Below, piece by piece: positions 16,576 to 24,998 of a stretch of 27,930 nt of DNA (within the stretch, counting starts at the first letter, position 1; each line of letters begins with the position of its first letter). The notes beneath the pieces are model-generated. The model was not told the origin of the DNA. It saw only the letters and a list, made by a program, of their open reading frames with translations, and made no database searches. The translations under genes were made by a program, and so were the position numbers. Source of the stretch: Rhodococcus sp. IITR03 (GTDB lineage Bacteria > Actinomycetota > Actinomycetes > Mycobacteriales > Mycobacteriaceae); contig LATQ01000001.1 of NCBI GenBank assembly GCA_001017865.1, positions 754,433-782,362 on the forward strand, read 5' to 3'.

Positions 16576-16632
16576 ATGGAGGGGCGTAGCGGATTGCGTG
16601 CCACGCCGCGTAGTCGGCTCTCCCCGAGTCCC

Positions 16633-17075
16633 TCAGGTCATAGGAGCGACGGCAGCGAGCGCTGCTTCACGTGTCTTGCAGGCCTTGGCGGCGATGGCCG
16701 CATCGGCGACCCGGAGCAGCCGTTCCACCGGCCGCCCACTCAGCAAGGCCCAGCGGACATTCAGGCACGCGCCCGTTCGTCGAGATCGTCGAAGACCGAC
16801 AACCCCGCCGCACCGAAGAATTCGACTGCTCCGAGATCGACGACCATACGGATGGATTCTTCGAGCTGCCGGTGGGTGAACGCGTGCAGAGCGTGTGCGT
16901 TACGGATGTCGATCTCACCTCGTACGTCGATCCAGACGAGGTCCGGTTCGATCCTCTGAGCACTGAACTCCGCCCCGACGACCCGCTGTGCGGGAATGTC
17001 GGACCTGATCGGCTGAGCCGACCACGTGGAAGGGGCGGAATCGACCTGTGCGGCAATTCGCTGAGGAACTGTCAT
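16633..17075 (-). CDS. STAS-domain anti-anti-sigma factor, one frameshift
   Basis: The STAS fold is seen as PDLVWIDVRGEIDIRNAHAL, a MVVDLGAVEFFGAAGLSVFDDLDERA segment spread over two lines of the fold, then NVRWALLSGRPVERLLRVAD. Anti-sigma factor antagonists of this type free a sigma factor by binding its anti-sigma. One base is missing near 16760 (ERARA to LNVRW). The corrected protein is 147 residues, ending at the TGA at 16635-16633. The start at ATG 17075 has GGGAAG upstream. The usual phospho-acceptor site (D-S-S/T-G in SpoIIAA-type proteins) reads G-A-A-G here, so it cannot be switched by phosphorylation there. It is divergent from rsbW-sigF and is their likely partner. Confidence 0.8.
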
Positions 17076-17382
17076 AGCACTTCCCAACATCGAAAATTGC
17101 AGGAAGCGCGACCGACGAGACAGGCACAACCGGTGACCGATCGGAACCCTCCCGCAAGGGATGGCGCTTCCGTGTTCTCGGCTGTGTGCTCAACCTGTCC
17201 CCAACAGTAGTCCACCGGCCATGGGCACTCAACACGTCGAACGTGCATTTCGGGCGTGTTGCCAACCCCCGCCCAGGTCACGGCGGATGGATTGAATTCG
17301 CGGTATCTGGGTAATCTCTCCGACGACCAGACAGACACGACCCGCTCGTACCCCCACTCCCCGTACTGGAGACATCAGGCTC
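17076..17382. other. 307-base intergenic region between divergent anti-anti-sigma and rsbW-sigF
   Basis: No gene is apparent. It contains an 8-bp inverted repeat (GGAAGCGC 17102-17109 with GCGCTTCC 17164-17171) separated by 54 bases, and the rsbW-sigF promoter candidate at 17290-17314. I found no SigF-like promoter for the STAS gene. Confidence 0.5.
17290..17314 (+). promoter_or_regulatory. Possible autoregulatory SigF-like promoter of rsbW-sigF
   Basis: GATT (17290-17293), a 15-base spacer and GGGTAA (17309-17314), 68 bases before the rsbW start. The -10 element is a full match and the -35 has one mismatch. Autoregulation of sigF operons is known in related genera. Confidence 0.45.
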
Positions 17383-17802
17383 ATGGCAAAATCCGCGTCG
17401 ATCGAATCGGCACGCGACCACAATCCCCCGGTAGTCGAACTCCGAGTAGAGGCCCATCCCGATCAGCTCGCAGTGCTCCGAGCGGTAGCCGCCGCGATCG
17501 CGCTGCAGCACGACTTCGACCTCGATACCGTGGCGGACGTGAAGCTCGCCGTCGACGAAGCGGCCACACGGCTGATCATGGGCGCTCCCGAGGACGCGGT
17601 TCTGGCCTGCTCCTTCCGGGCGGCCCTTCCGCTGCTGCACATCAGCCTGTCTGCCCCGACGAACGACGCATCCGCGATCGGGCAGCCGCGCTCCTTCGGA
17701 TGGCACGTGCTCAACTCGCTGACCGAGTCCATCTCGGTGACCAGCGACGACTCGCGCGCCACGATCGACATGTCCATCGCCGAAGGCAGCGCCGATCGGT
17801 GA
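17383..17802 (+). CDS. RsbW/UsfX-like anti-sigma factor
   Basis: This intact 139-residue GHKL-fold protein is upstream of and overlaps sigF (GTGA), the classical arrangement of an anti-sigma factor and its sigma. It shows PVVELRVEAHPDQLAVLRAV, then the helix DTVADVKLAVDEAATRLI at the position of the ATP N-box, and SFGWHVLNSLTESISVTSDD near the C-terminus. The N-box Asn of kinases such as SpoIIAB and RsbW is Arg here, and a DxGxG G1 box is not visible (HISLSAPTND stands in its place). It may therefore hold SigF without acting as a kinase. The start ATG 17383 lies 68 bases after a candidate SigF promoter. Confidence 0.85.
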   Translation: MAKSASIESARDHNPPVVELRVEAHPDQLAVLRAVAAAIALQHDFDLDTVADVKLAVDEAATRLIMGAPEDAVLACSFRAALPLLHISLSAPTNDASAIGQPRSFGWHVLNSLTESISVTSDDSRATIDMSIAEGSADR

Positions 17803-18581
17803 CGCGCAACACGGGTAGGTCGAGCGACGAGTATGCCGACGTCACCGAAACGCTGAGAACGCTCCTCGCCCTCGAGGAGGACGACCCCGGTCGTGTCCGC
17901 ATCCGCGACGAAGTGGTCGAGCGGTGTCTTCCGCTCGCCGAGCACATCGCCCGACGCTTCGACGGCCGTGGTGAGGCCTTCGAGGACCTGCTGCAGGTGG
18001 CGCGTCTGGGCCTGGTCAACGCGGTCGACCGGTTCGACCCCGAACGCGGCTCGGATTTCGTCTCCTTCGCGGTCCCCACGATCATGGGTGAGGTGCGCCG
18101 GCACTTCCGCGACGCCGGCTGGGCCGTTCGTGTGCCGAGGCGCATGAAGGAACTGCATCTGTCCCTGAGCAAGGCCACCTCCGAGCTCTCCCAGCGCCTC
18201 GGACGCGCGCCCACCGCCTCCGAGCTCGCCGAGGAACTCGGCATCGATCAGGAGGAGGTGCTGCAGGGTCTCGTGGCCGGCAACGCCTACCAGACGGTGT
18301 CGGTCGACCGGTCGTCCCCGTCGGGCGACGACGGGCTCACCCTCGCCGACACCCTCGGCGACTACGACACCGCGCTCGACGAGGTCGAGAACCACGAGGC
18401 GCTGCGACCGCTGCTCGAGGCCCTTCCGGCCCGTGAACGCACGGTCGTCCTGCTGCGCTTCTTCGGCAACATGACGCAGACGCAGATCGCCGAGCGCGTG
18501 GGTGTCTCGCAGATGCACGTGTCGCGTCTGCTCACGAAGACCCTCGCGCAGCTCCGCGAGCAGCTCGGCGACAACTTCTGA
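17799..18581 (+). CDS. sigF: SigF/SigB-family general-stress sigma factor
   Basis: An intact 260-residue group 3 sigma factor. Region 2 is complete: DLLQVARLGLVNAVDRFDPE, then SDFVSFAVPTIMGEVRRHFRD, the core- and -10-binding segment typical of SigF/SigB. Region 3 follows (RVPRRMKELHLSLSKA, RAPTASELAEELGI). Region 4 carries the -35-binding helix-turn-helix MTQTQIAERVGVSQMHVSRL. The GTG start at 17799 overlaps the rsbW stop, so translation is coupled and the stoichiometry with the anti-sigma is fixed. A 16-bp hairpin terminates the operon. Matching promoter sequences occur before most units to its left, so this is probably the sigma factor that reads them. Confidence 0.93.
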   Translation: MTRNTGRSSDEYADVTETLRTLLALEEDDPGRVRIRDEVVERCLPLAEHIARRFDGRGEAFEDLLQVARLGLVNAVDRFDPERGSDFVSFAVPTIMGEVRRHFRDAGWAVRVPRRMKELHLSLSKATSELSQRLGRAPTASELAEELGIDQEEVLQGLVAGNAYQTVSVDRSSPSGDDGLTLADTLGDYDTALDEVENHEALRPLLEALPARERTVVLLRFFGNMTQTQIAERVGVSQMHVSRLLTKTLAQLREQLGDNF

Positions 18582-18584
18582 CGA

Positions 18585-18620
18585 GTCGACGTCCCGGGTA
18601 CTCGTACCCGGGACGTCGAC
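18585..18620. terminator. Perfect 16-bp hairpin terminator after sigF
   Basis: Arms 18585-18600 and 18605-18620 with a CTCG loop, 4 bases past the sigF stop and 5 bases before the end of the convergent alcohol dehydrogenase gene. It serves both transcripts. Confidence 0.85.
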
Positions 18621-18624
18621 ACGC

Positions 18625-19682
18625 TCAGAACGTCGAGGCGTCGATCACGAACCGGTAGCGCACGTCACTGGCGACCACACGGTCGTATGCCTCATTGATA
18701 CGGTCCGCGGAGATCAGCTCGATCTCCGCTCCGATGCCGTGCTCTGCGCAGAAGTCGAGCATCTCCTGCGTGTGGGGGATGCCGCCGACATTCGATCCGG
18801 CCATCGCACGATCGTTCATCGCGAGCGAGAACGCCCGCACCGACAGCGGCTTCTCGGGCAGGCCGAGGCCGACGAGGGTGCCGTGCAGCCGCAGCAACGA
18901 CAGGTAGCGGTCGAGGTCGAGGTTGACCGAGACGGTGTTGAGGATCAGGTCGAACTTCCCGCGCAGCTCCTTGAACGTCGACTCGTCCTCGGTCGATCGG
19001 TAGTCGACCGCCCCGAATCGCAGGCCGTCGTCCCGCTTCGACAGCGAGTGGCCCAGCACGGTCACCTCCGCGCCCATCGCTGCAGCGATCTTCACACCGA
19101 CGTGCCCGAGACCGCCCATGCCGATGATCGCGACCTTGCTGCCCGGTCCCGCATTCCACCGCTTCAGCGGCGAGTACAGGGTGATTCCCGCGCACAGCAG
19201 AGGTGCCGCGGCGGCCGGGTCGAGTCCGTCGGGAATCCTCAGGACGAAGTGTTCTGTGACGACGATGTGCGTGGAGTAGCCGCCCTGGGTGACGGTGCCG
19301 TCGCGATCGACGGAGTTGTAGGTCCCCGTCACCCGATTGGTGCAGTGCTGTTCGAATCCTGTTCGGCAGGGATCACATTCGCCACAGGAGTTCACGAAGC
19401 AGCCCACGCCGACGCGGTCTCCGACGGCGTGTTCCGTGACATCGGAACCGACGGCGGCGACGGTGCCGACGATCTCGTGACCCGGCACGATCGGTACTTG
19501 GTTCCGCCCCATTCGTTCCGGGCGGTGTGGATGTCGGAATGGCAGATGCCGGCGAACTCGATGGCGATGAGTACGTCGAGCGGACCGAGAGCACGTCGTT
19601 CGACGGTGGTCTTCGACAGGGGCGCGTCGGGCGCGGTGGCGGCGTAGGCGGCGACGGTGGTCGTACCGGTGGTGGACGTCAT
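18625..19682 (-). CDS. Zinc-dependent NAD(P) alcohol dehydrogenase (cinnamyl-alcohol/AdhC type), one frameshift
   Basis: A medium-chain dehydrogenase. It has the catalytic zinc Cys in [21 protein letters not shown] in [14 protein letters not shown], the structural zinc lobe [15 protein letters not shown] with four Cys, the second catalytic ligand in [11 protein letters not shown], and the cofactor motif [15 protein letters not shown]. This set and the HSDIH element fit the AdhC/YahK group that reduces broad aldehydes with NADPH. One base is missing near 19500 (GGTKY to PIVPGHE), and the corrected length is about 352 residues. The ATG at 19682 follows GGAGGA with almost no gap, which is an unusually short ribosome-site spacing. 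It lies 77 bases beyond the MetE-like gene on the same strand. It ends at a hairpin shared with sigF. Confidence 0.85.
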
Positions 19683-19705
19683 TCCTCCACAACTACTCCG
19701 CCTCA

Positions 19706-19748
19706 CGACGACGTGCACGCGGGGGACTTCCGCGGGTGCACGTCGTCG
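19706..19748. terminator. Hairpin after the MetE-like gene
   Basis: A perfect 13-bp outer stem (19706-19718 with 19736-19748) and a further inner pairing after a 2-base bulge. It lies 12 bases past the MetE-like stop and 24 bases before the dehydrogenase start on the reverse strand. Confidence 0.7.
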
Positions 19749-19759
19749 ATACGGTTCGG

Positions 19760-22055
19760 CTATCCGGCCTGATCGGACTGCTGGGCCGCCCGGCGGCGCA
19801 GGCGCCGCGCCGCAGCGACGAGATTGCGCAGCGACGGCTCGAGCTGCCAGTGGTGACGGGTCTTGAGACCGCCGTCCGGATTGGCCCACAACCGGTCGAG
19901 TTCCACCGATTCCGCCGCTTCGGTGAGCAACTCGTCGAGCTCGTCGATGTCCGGGATCCGGGCCGACCGCGACTCGTAGACACCGGGACCGACACCGTGG
20001 GACAGCGCGCGGTCCTTGATCGCCTCGAGCACCCAGCGGATCGAGCGCGTCGCCACGATCGCCGTGACGTCGGCGTCGAGCCGCTCGATCGCGTCGACCA
20101 CCGAGGCCTGACCCGAATAGGTCAGGTGCGTGTGGATCTGCGTCTCCGGCTTCGCACCACCGGTGGCGAGACGGAAGGCGTCGACGGCCCAGTCGAGGTA
20201 TTCGGCACGCCCGTCCTGGCGCAGCGGCAGCAGTTCGCGGATGGCCGGTTCGTCGACCTGGATGATCGCGATGCCCGCCCGCTCGAGATCGGCGATCTCG
20301 TCGCGGATGGCCAGCGCGAGCTGGTCGGCCGTCTCGTGGAGCGGCTGATCCTGACGCACGTAGGAACGCGCCAGCATCGTCACCGGACCGGTGAGCATGC
20401 CCTTGACCGGCTTGTCGGTCAGCGACTGTGCGAACGAGATCCACTCGACCGTCATCGGCTTCGGACGCACGATGTCGCCGTAGAGGATCGGCGGTCGCGT
20501 GCAACGTGAACCGTAGGCCTGCACCCAGCCGAAGTGCGTGGTGGCGAAGCCTCCATCAGCTCGGCGAAGTACTGCACCATGTCGTTGCGTTCGTGTTCGC
20601 CGTGGACGAGGACGTCGAGACCGATGTCCTCCTGCAGACGGATGGTGGACTCGATCTCCTCCTGGATCCGCTTGACGTACTCGTCGTACGACATCCGGCC
20701 ACGACCGAGTTCTGCTCGTGCCCTGCGGATCTCCGCGGTCTGCGGGAACGACCCCAGCGTCGCCGTCGGCACCGGCGGCAGATCCAGGCGCTTCTGCTGC
20801 GCGACGCGGCGCTCCTCGTACGGCGCGCGCACCCGATGAGCGGGAGTGACCGCGTTCAGACGTGCACGGACGGTGTGCTTCTGCTTGAAGTGCACCGACA
20901 CGGGCGGCTTGCGCCACCGCTCCTCGGCTCCGGTGGTGAGCGCCTTGGCGAGGGAGACCACCTCCCCCACCTTCTGCTTCGCGAACGCGAGACGATCGGC
21001 GACGTCGCGGGGATGTCGTACTCGACGAGCACGTCGTAGGCACGTGCAACAGCGAGGACGAGGTCGACACGACGAGATCCGGTGCGACCGCGGCGATGGA
21101 CTTCAGGTACTCGAGCGTGCGGTGGCGGTCGACCTTCCACACGTTGCGGCCGTCGACGACACCGGCGTAGATGCGCTTGCGCTTCAGTCCGGGCACGGCG
21201 GCCAGTTCGTCCGCGCTGATGCGGCCGTCGACCAGGTCCAGGCCGATCGCTCGATCTTCGACGCGGCCAGGATCGGCAGCGCCTCACCGAGATGTCCGTA
21301 CGGGCCGGTCACGAGCAGACGCGGCCGCAGCGGAGCGTGGGAGAGCACGTCGTAGGCACGCGCGAGGGCTGCGAGCTCCTCCTCGCTGCGGTCCTCGGTG
21401 AAGGACGGCTCGTCGAGCTGCACGCAGGTCGCGCCGGCGCGGGCGAGCTGCTCGAAGAGCTTCTCGTACTCGGGGAGCAGCGCGTCGAGCAGGTCGAGGG
21501 TGCGGAAACCCTCCTTCGTCGACGTCGGCGCGACCTTCGACAGCAGCAGCAGCGAGACCGGGCCGAGCACCACCGGACGCAGCTCGACGCCCTCGGCCTT
21601 CGCACGCTCGAACTCGTCGAGCACGGCCGCCGAGTTCAACTCGAAGACGGTGTTCTCGTCGAGTTCGGGCTGGCGGTAGTGGTAGTTGCTGCCGAACCAG
21701 CGCACCAGCTCGAGCGGCGGGAAATCCTCGCGTCCACGGCACAGCGTGAAATACAGATCGAGCGGGTCGAGCTCGTCGACCAGCGGACGGAACCGCTCGG
21801 GCAGCGCTCCGAACAACAGGGCGTTGTCCAGGACGTGGTCGTAGTAGGAGAACGTGTTGCCGGGTACCTGGGTCAGACCCGTGGCTGCGAGCTCGCGCCA
21901 GGTGTTCTCCTGAAGCTCGCGAGCGACCGCGACGAGTTCGTCGCGCGTGCCTCACCGTGCCAGTAGGCCTCGAGGGCGAACTTGAGCTCGCGGCGGGGTC
22001 CGATACGCGGGTACCCGAGGATGCTCGATCCGTATCCGTCGGCGAGAGTTGCCAT
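19760..22055 (-). CDS. metE: MetE-like cobalamin-independent methionine synthase homologue lacking zinc ligands, five frameshifts
   Basis: MetE methylates homocysteine using methyltetrahydrofolate. The frame starts ATG 22055 with [20 protein letters not shown] and runs through the N-terminal barrel ([18 protein letters not shown]), [51 protein letters not shown] and [12 protein letters not shown] to [14 protein letters not shown]. Corrected for five single missing bases (near 21950, 21250, 21037, 21010 and 20551) it is 766 residues, normal for the family. However, the zinc site is changed. THMCY is THLTY (Cys to Thr), the Glu in the following strand is Val (TAIVATRS), and NPDCGLKTR is NPDGGLKTR (Cys to Gly), while one His remains. 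Zinc normally activates the homocysteine thiol, so ordinary activity is doubtful. The family is certain but the function is not. Confidence 0.8.
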
Positions 22056-22085
22056 GTCGGCGTCGACCTTTCCCTCATGCACACC

Positions 22086-22138
22086 GCGCCCGTGCACCGG
22101 TGACCAGTGCTTGGAACACTGTCGCCGGGCACGGGCGC
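22086..22138. terminator. Extended hairpin between fadB2 and the MetE-like gene
   Basis: An outer 10-bp perfect stem (22086-22095 with 22129-22138) encloses a second imperfect stem of about 11 bp. It lies after the fadB2 stop and 31 bases before the MetE-like start on the reverse strand, so it could be a terminator or a leader structure of the downstream gene. Confidence 0.55.
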
Positions 22139-22160
22139 CGTGTGCGGTGGTGCTACCTGG

Positions 22161-23056
22161 CTAGCCGGCCTTCTTGACCGTGCGGCCGTTGTCGGCGTAC
22201 TCGTAGAAGCCGGCGCCCGACTTCTTGCCGACGAGTCCCGCCTCGACCATGCGCTGCAGCAGCGGCGGGGCCGAGTACAGGGGCTCCTTGAACTCCTCGT
22301 ACATGGAGTCGGCGATCGACTTGACGGTGTCCAGACCGACGAGGTCGGTCAGGGCGAGCGGACCCATCGGGTGGGCGCAGCCAGGACCATCGTCTTGTCG
22401 ATGTCCTCCTTGGTGGCGAAGCCGGACTCGACCATCCGGATCGCCGAGAGCAGGTACGGCACCAGCAGTGCGTTGGCGATGAAACCTGCGCGATCGGAGG
22501 ACCGCACGACCTGCTTGCCCAGTACGTCGGCGGCGAAGGCCTCGGCGCGCTCGGAGACGGTGGGGCTGGTCTTCAGAGTGGTGACGAGCTCGACGAGCGG
22601 AAGCACCGGCACGGGGTTGAAGAAGTGCATGCCGATGACACGCTCGGGGGCACCGGTCGCGATACCGAGCTTCATGATCGGGATCGACGAGGTGTTCGAG
22701 GCGAGCACCGCGTTGGGATCGGTGACGATCTTGTCGAGCTCGGCGAAGATCTCGCTCTTGAGCTTCTCGTCCTCGACGACGGCCTCCACGACGAGCTGCC
22801 GATCGGCGAAGTCACCGAGATCGGAGGTGAAGCGCAGACGCCATGCGGCCTGCTCACGCTCACGCTCGGTGATCTTTCCGCTGCTCACACCCCGGTCCAG
22901 CGACCGGAGGATGCGGGCGCGTCCGGCGGCCGCGAGTTCGCGGGTCTGCTCGAACACCAGTACGTCGACATGAGCGCGTGCGCACACCTCGGCGATACCT
23001 GCGCCCATGATGCCGGCGCCGATCACGCCGACGCGCTGAATCTTTTCGCTGGTCAC
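22161..23056 (-). CDS. fadB2: 3-hydroxybutyryl-CoA dehydrogenase FadB2, one frameshift
   Basis: It oxidises 3-hydroxyacyl-CoA with NAD(P) in beta-oxidation or butyrate-type pathways. The sequence shows the cofactor motif VGVIGAGIMGAGIAEVCARA, then LASNTSSIPIMKLG (conserved Ser-Ser-Ile), the catalytic His in VIGMHFFNPVPVLPLVELV, DRAGFIANALLVPYLL, and after one missing base near 22375 the C-terminal domain HPMGPLALTDLVGLDTV and GKKSGAGFYEYADNG. The corrected length, 298 residues, is usual. The start is the GTG at 23056 with AAGGAG upstream. It follows aceA on the same strand, as icl and fadB2 do in mycobacteria. Together they link fatty-acid breakdown to the glyoxylate shunt. Confidence 0.9.
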
Positions 23057-23156
23057 GTCAGCTCCTTCTCGTTGTGGGGGTCGTGGCCGAGGCCGGAAGT
23101 ACAGGCGCGGACCCATCGGGTACGCGCGTTTCGAACTGCTCCGGATACGCACGCAC

Positions 23157-23196
23157 CCCGCGGCAGGACATGGGGACCTGTGGATCCCGCCGCGGG
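23157..23196. terminator. Hairpin downstream of aceA
   Basis: An 8-bp GC stem (23157-23164 with 23189-23196) with a partly self-pairing 24-base loop, 28 bases past the aceA stop on the reverse strand. It might only reduce read-through into fadB2. Confidence 0.45.
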
Positions 23197-23223
23197 TGGT
23201 GGACCTCGGGGTGGCGCTTGTTC

Positions 23224-24512
23224 CTAGTGGAACTGGCCTTCCTCGGTGGAGCCTTCAGGGCAGCCGTGGAGGTGTTGGGATCGACGGTGGTGGCGATGGT
23301 GTCGAAGTAGCCGGCACCGACCTCACGCTGGTGCTTGATAGCGGTGAAGCCGCGCTCCTTGGCCGCCTTGAACTCGCGCTCCTGCAGGTCGACGAAGGCC
23401 GTCATGCCCTCGCGGGCGTAGCCGTGCGCCAGGTCGAACATGCCGTAGTTGAGCGAGTGGAAGCCGGCGAGGGTGATGAACTGGAACTTGAAGCCCATCG
23501 CGCCGAGCTCCTTCTGGAACTTCGCGATGGTCGCGTCGTCCAGGTGAGCCTTCCAGTTGAAGGACGGCGAGCAGTTGTAGGCCAGCAGCTGGTCCGGGAA
23601 CTCGCTGCGGACGCCCTCGGCGAACTTCTTGGCGACCTCGAGGTCCGGAACACCGGTCTCCATCCAGATGAGGTCGGAGTACGGAGCGTAGGCCTTCGCA
23701 CGGGCGATGCAGGGCTCGATGCCGTTCTTGACGTGGTAGAAGCCCTCGGCGGTGCGCTCACCGGTGATGAACGGGCGGTCGCGCTCGTCGACATCGGAGG
23801 TGATGAGGGTCGCGGCCTCGGCGTCGGTGCGGGCGATGACCACGGTCGGAACGTCCGCGACGTCGGCCGCGAGGCGAGCCGAGGTCAGGGTGCGGATGTG
23901 CTGCTGCGTGGGGATGAGCACCTTGCCACCGAGGTGGCCGCACTTCTTCTCCGACGCGAGCTGGTCCTCCCAGTGCGAACCGGCGACGCCGGCCGCGATC
24001 ATGGCCTTCTGCAGCTCGTAGACGTTGAGGGCACCACCGAAGCCGGCCTCACCGTCGGCGACGATCGGAGCGAGCCAGTTGTCGACGGAGGTGTCGCCCT
24101 CGACCTTGGCGATCTCGTCGGCGCGCAGCAGCGCGTTGTTGATGCGGCGGACGACCTGCGGAACCGAGTTCGCCGGGTACAGCGACTGGTCCGGGTAGGT
24201 GTGGCCGGACAGGTTGGCGTCGCCTGCGACCTGCCAACCGGAGAGGTAGATGGCCTTCAGGCCGGCGCGGACCTGCTGGACCGCCTGGTTACCGGTGAGG
24301 GCGCCCAGCGAGTTGATGTAGTCCTCGTTGTTGACGAGGTCCCACAGGATCTCGGAACCGCGGCGGGCGAGGGTGGCCTCCTCGACGACATTGCCCTGCA
24401 GCTTGGCGACCTGCTCGGCGGTGTAGTTGCGGGTGATCCCCTTCCAGCGCGGATTGGTGTCCCAATCCTTCTGGATCTCTTCTGCAGTCCTCGGGGTGCC
24501 GGTGGTCGACAT
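23224..24512 (-). CDS. aceA: Isocitrate lyase, 3'-end frameshift
   Basis: Isocitrate lyase cleaves isocitrate to succinate and glyoxylate, the first step of the glyoxylate shunt needed on acetate and fatty acids. The frame begins [20 protein letters not shown] and contains [20 protein letters not shown], the catalytic loop [15 protein letters not shown] with the active-site Cys, [19 protein letters not shown] and [10 protein letters not shown]. Near 23255 one base is missing, so the frame runs past the normal end. With correction it ends STEEGQFH at the TAG at 23226-23224, giving 429 residues, as in mycobacterial Icl. The start is ATG 24512 with GGAG upstream. The upstream region has a motif shared with the ramB promoter, in line with RamB control. 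Confidence 0.95.
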
Positions 24513-24676
24513 CAAATCTCCACTCTCTAGATCTGCCCGCTCGGGATGAAGCAGTACGCGTGTACGACTTCACATCCTTTGCGTGCCGTTCGGATGTACA
24601 AGAACGACAATGACACAGACCAAAAAGCCCGTCTACCTGTTGCTAATGCCAATCTCGGCTATTTTCGTTGCAGGCA

Positions 24677-24692
24677 TTGCGAAGATTGCTAA
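24677..24692 (+). promoter_or_regulatory. Candidate RamB operator upstream of aceA
   Basis: TTGCGAAGATTGCTAA at 24677-24692 resembles TTGCGAAGGCTGCGAG at 26208-26223 in the ramB promoter. They share TTGCGAAG and the TGC that follows. RamB boxes in corynebacteria have a TTTGCAAA-like core. Confidence 0.4.
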
Positions 24693-24839
24693 TCGATGGT
24701 CGGTCCAACTACCCGAATCGGACACAGGTTTATTACCCGCGAGTAGCAACTACCTCGGCTTTTGCCGCTACCACCCGGCCCCCGCGCCGAAACACCCCAC
24801 CCCGCCGAATCACCCAGTGCGGGACGGATCGGACACCTG

Positions 24840-24859
24840 CCTGTGACTGCCTTCACAGG
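24840..24859. promoter_or_regulatory. CRP/GlxR-type operator
   Basis: A perfect palindrome CCTGTGA-N6-TCACAGG. It contains TGTGA-N6-TCACA, the full consensus of CRP-family regulators including GlxR of corynebacteria. Its centre is about 70 bases upstream of the predicted flavohemoglobin transcription start and about 340 bases upstream of aceA. Confidence 0.65.
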
Positions 24860-24884
24860 AGCCGACCGCCCGCTGTGATCCCCA

Positions 24885-24912
24885 TTGACCTCTCGAATCC
24901 CACCCGTAACAT
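24885..24912 (+). promoter_or_regulatory. SigA-like promoter of the flavohemoglobin gene
   Basis: TTGACC (24885-24890), a 16-base spacer and TAACAT (24907-24912), giving a leader of about 80 bases. Confidence 0.5.
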
Positions 24913-24998
24913 GTCTCGGGCCGGATCGGGGCCGGCGCGTCGTAGTGCCTTCGTGTGTCGGGCCCCGCCGAACAGCCCCCCGAACACGAGGAGTCGAC

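Larger units (their letters stand above)
24513..24998. other. Regulatory region between divergent aceA and flavohemoglobin genes
   Basis: This 486-base gap is relatively AT-rich for the window and holds no convincing gene. It contains a repeated TTGCGAAG-type site at 24677-24692, a perfect CRP-type palindrome at 24840-24859 and a SigA-like promoter at 24885-24912. I did not identify the aceA promoter. Confidence 0.6.

Noticed and set aside
22056..22160. Cobalamin riboswitch before the MetE-like gene
   Set aside because: Some mycobacterial metE genes have one, but this gap is only about 105 bases and mostly one long hairpin. I see no B12-box-like element.
23196..24530. Long open frame of 444 residues opposite aceA
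   Set aside because: It is the complement of a strongly conserved gene in high-GC DNA and its protein is low-complexity Gly/Asp/Val/Leu. It is a shadow frame.
24583..24846. 87-residue forward frame in the aceA-hmp gap
   Set aside because: It has no ribosome site, ends in a proline-rich low-complexity tail and lies over the regulatory sites. Codon use is unlike the neighbours.
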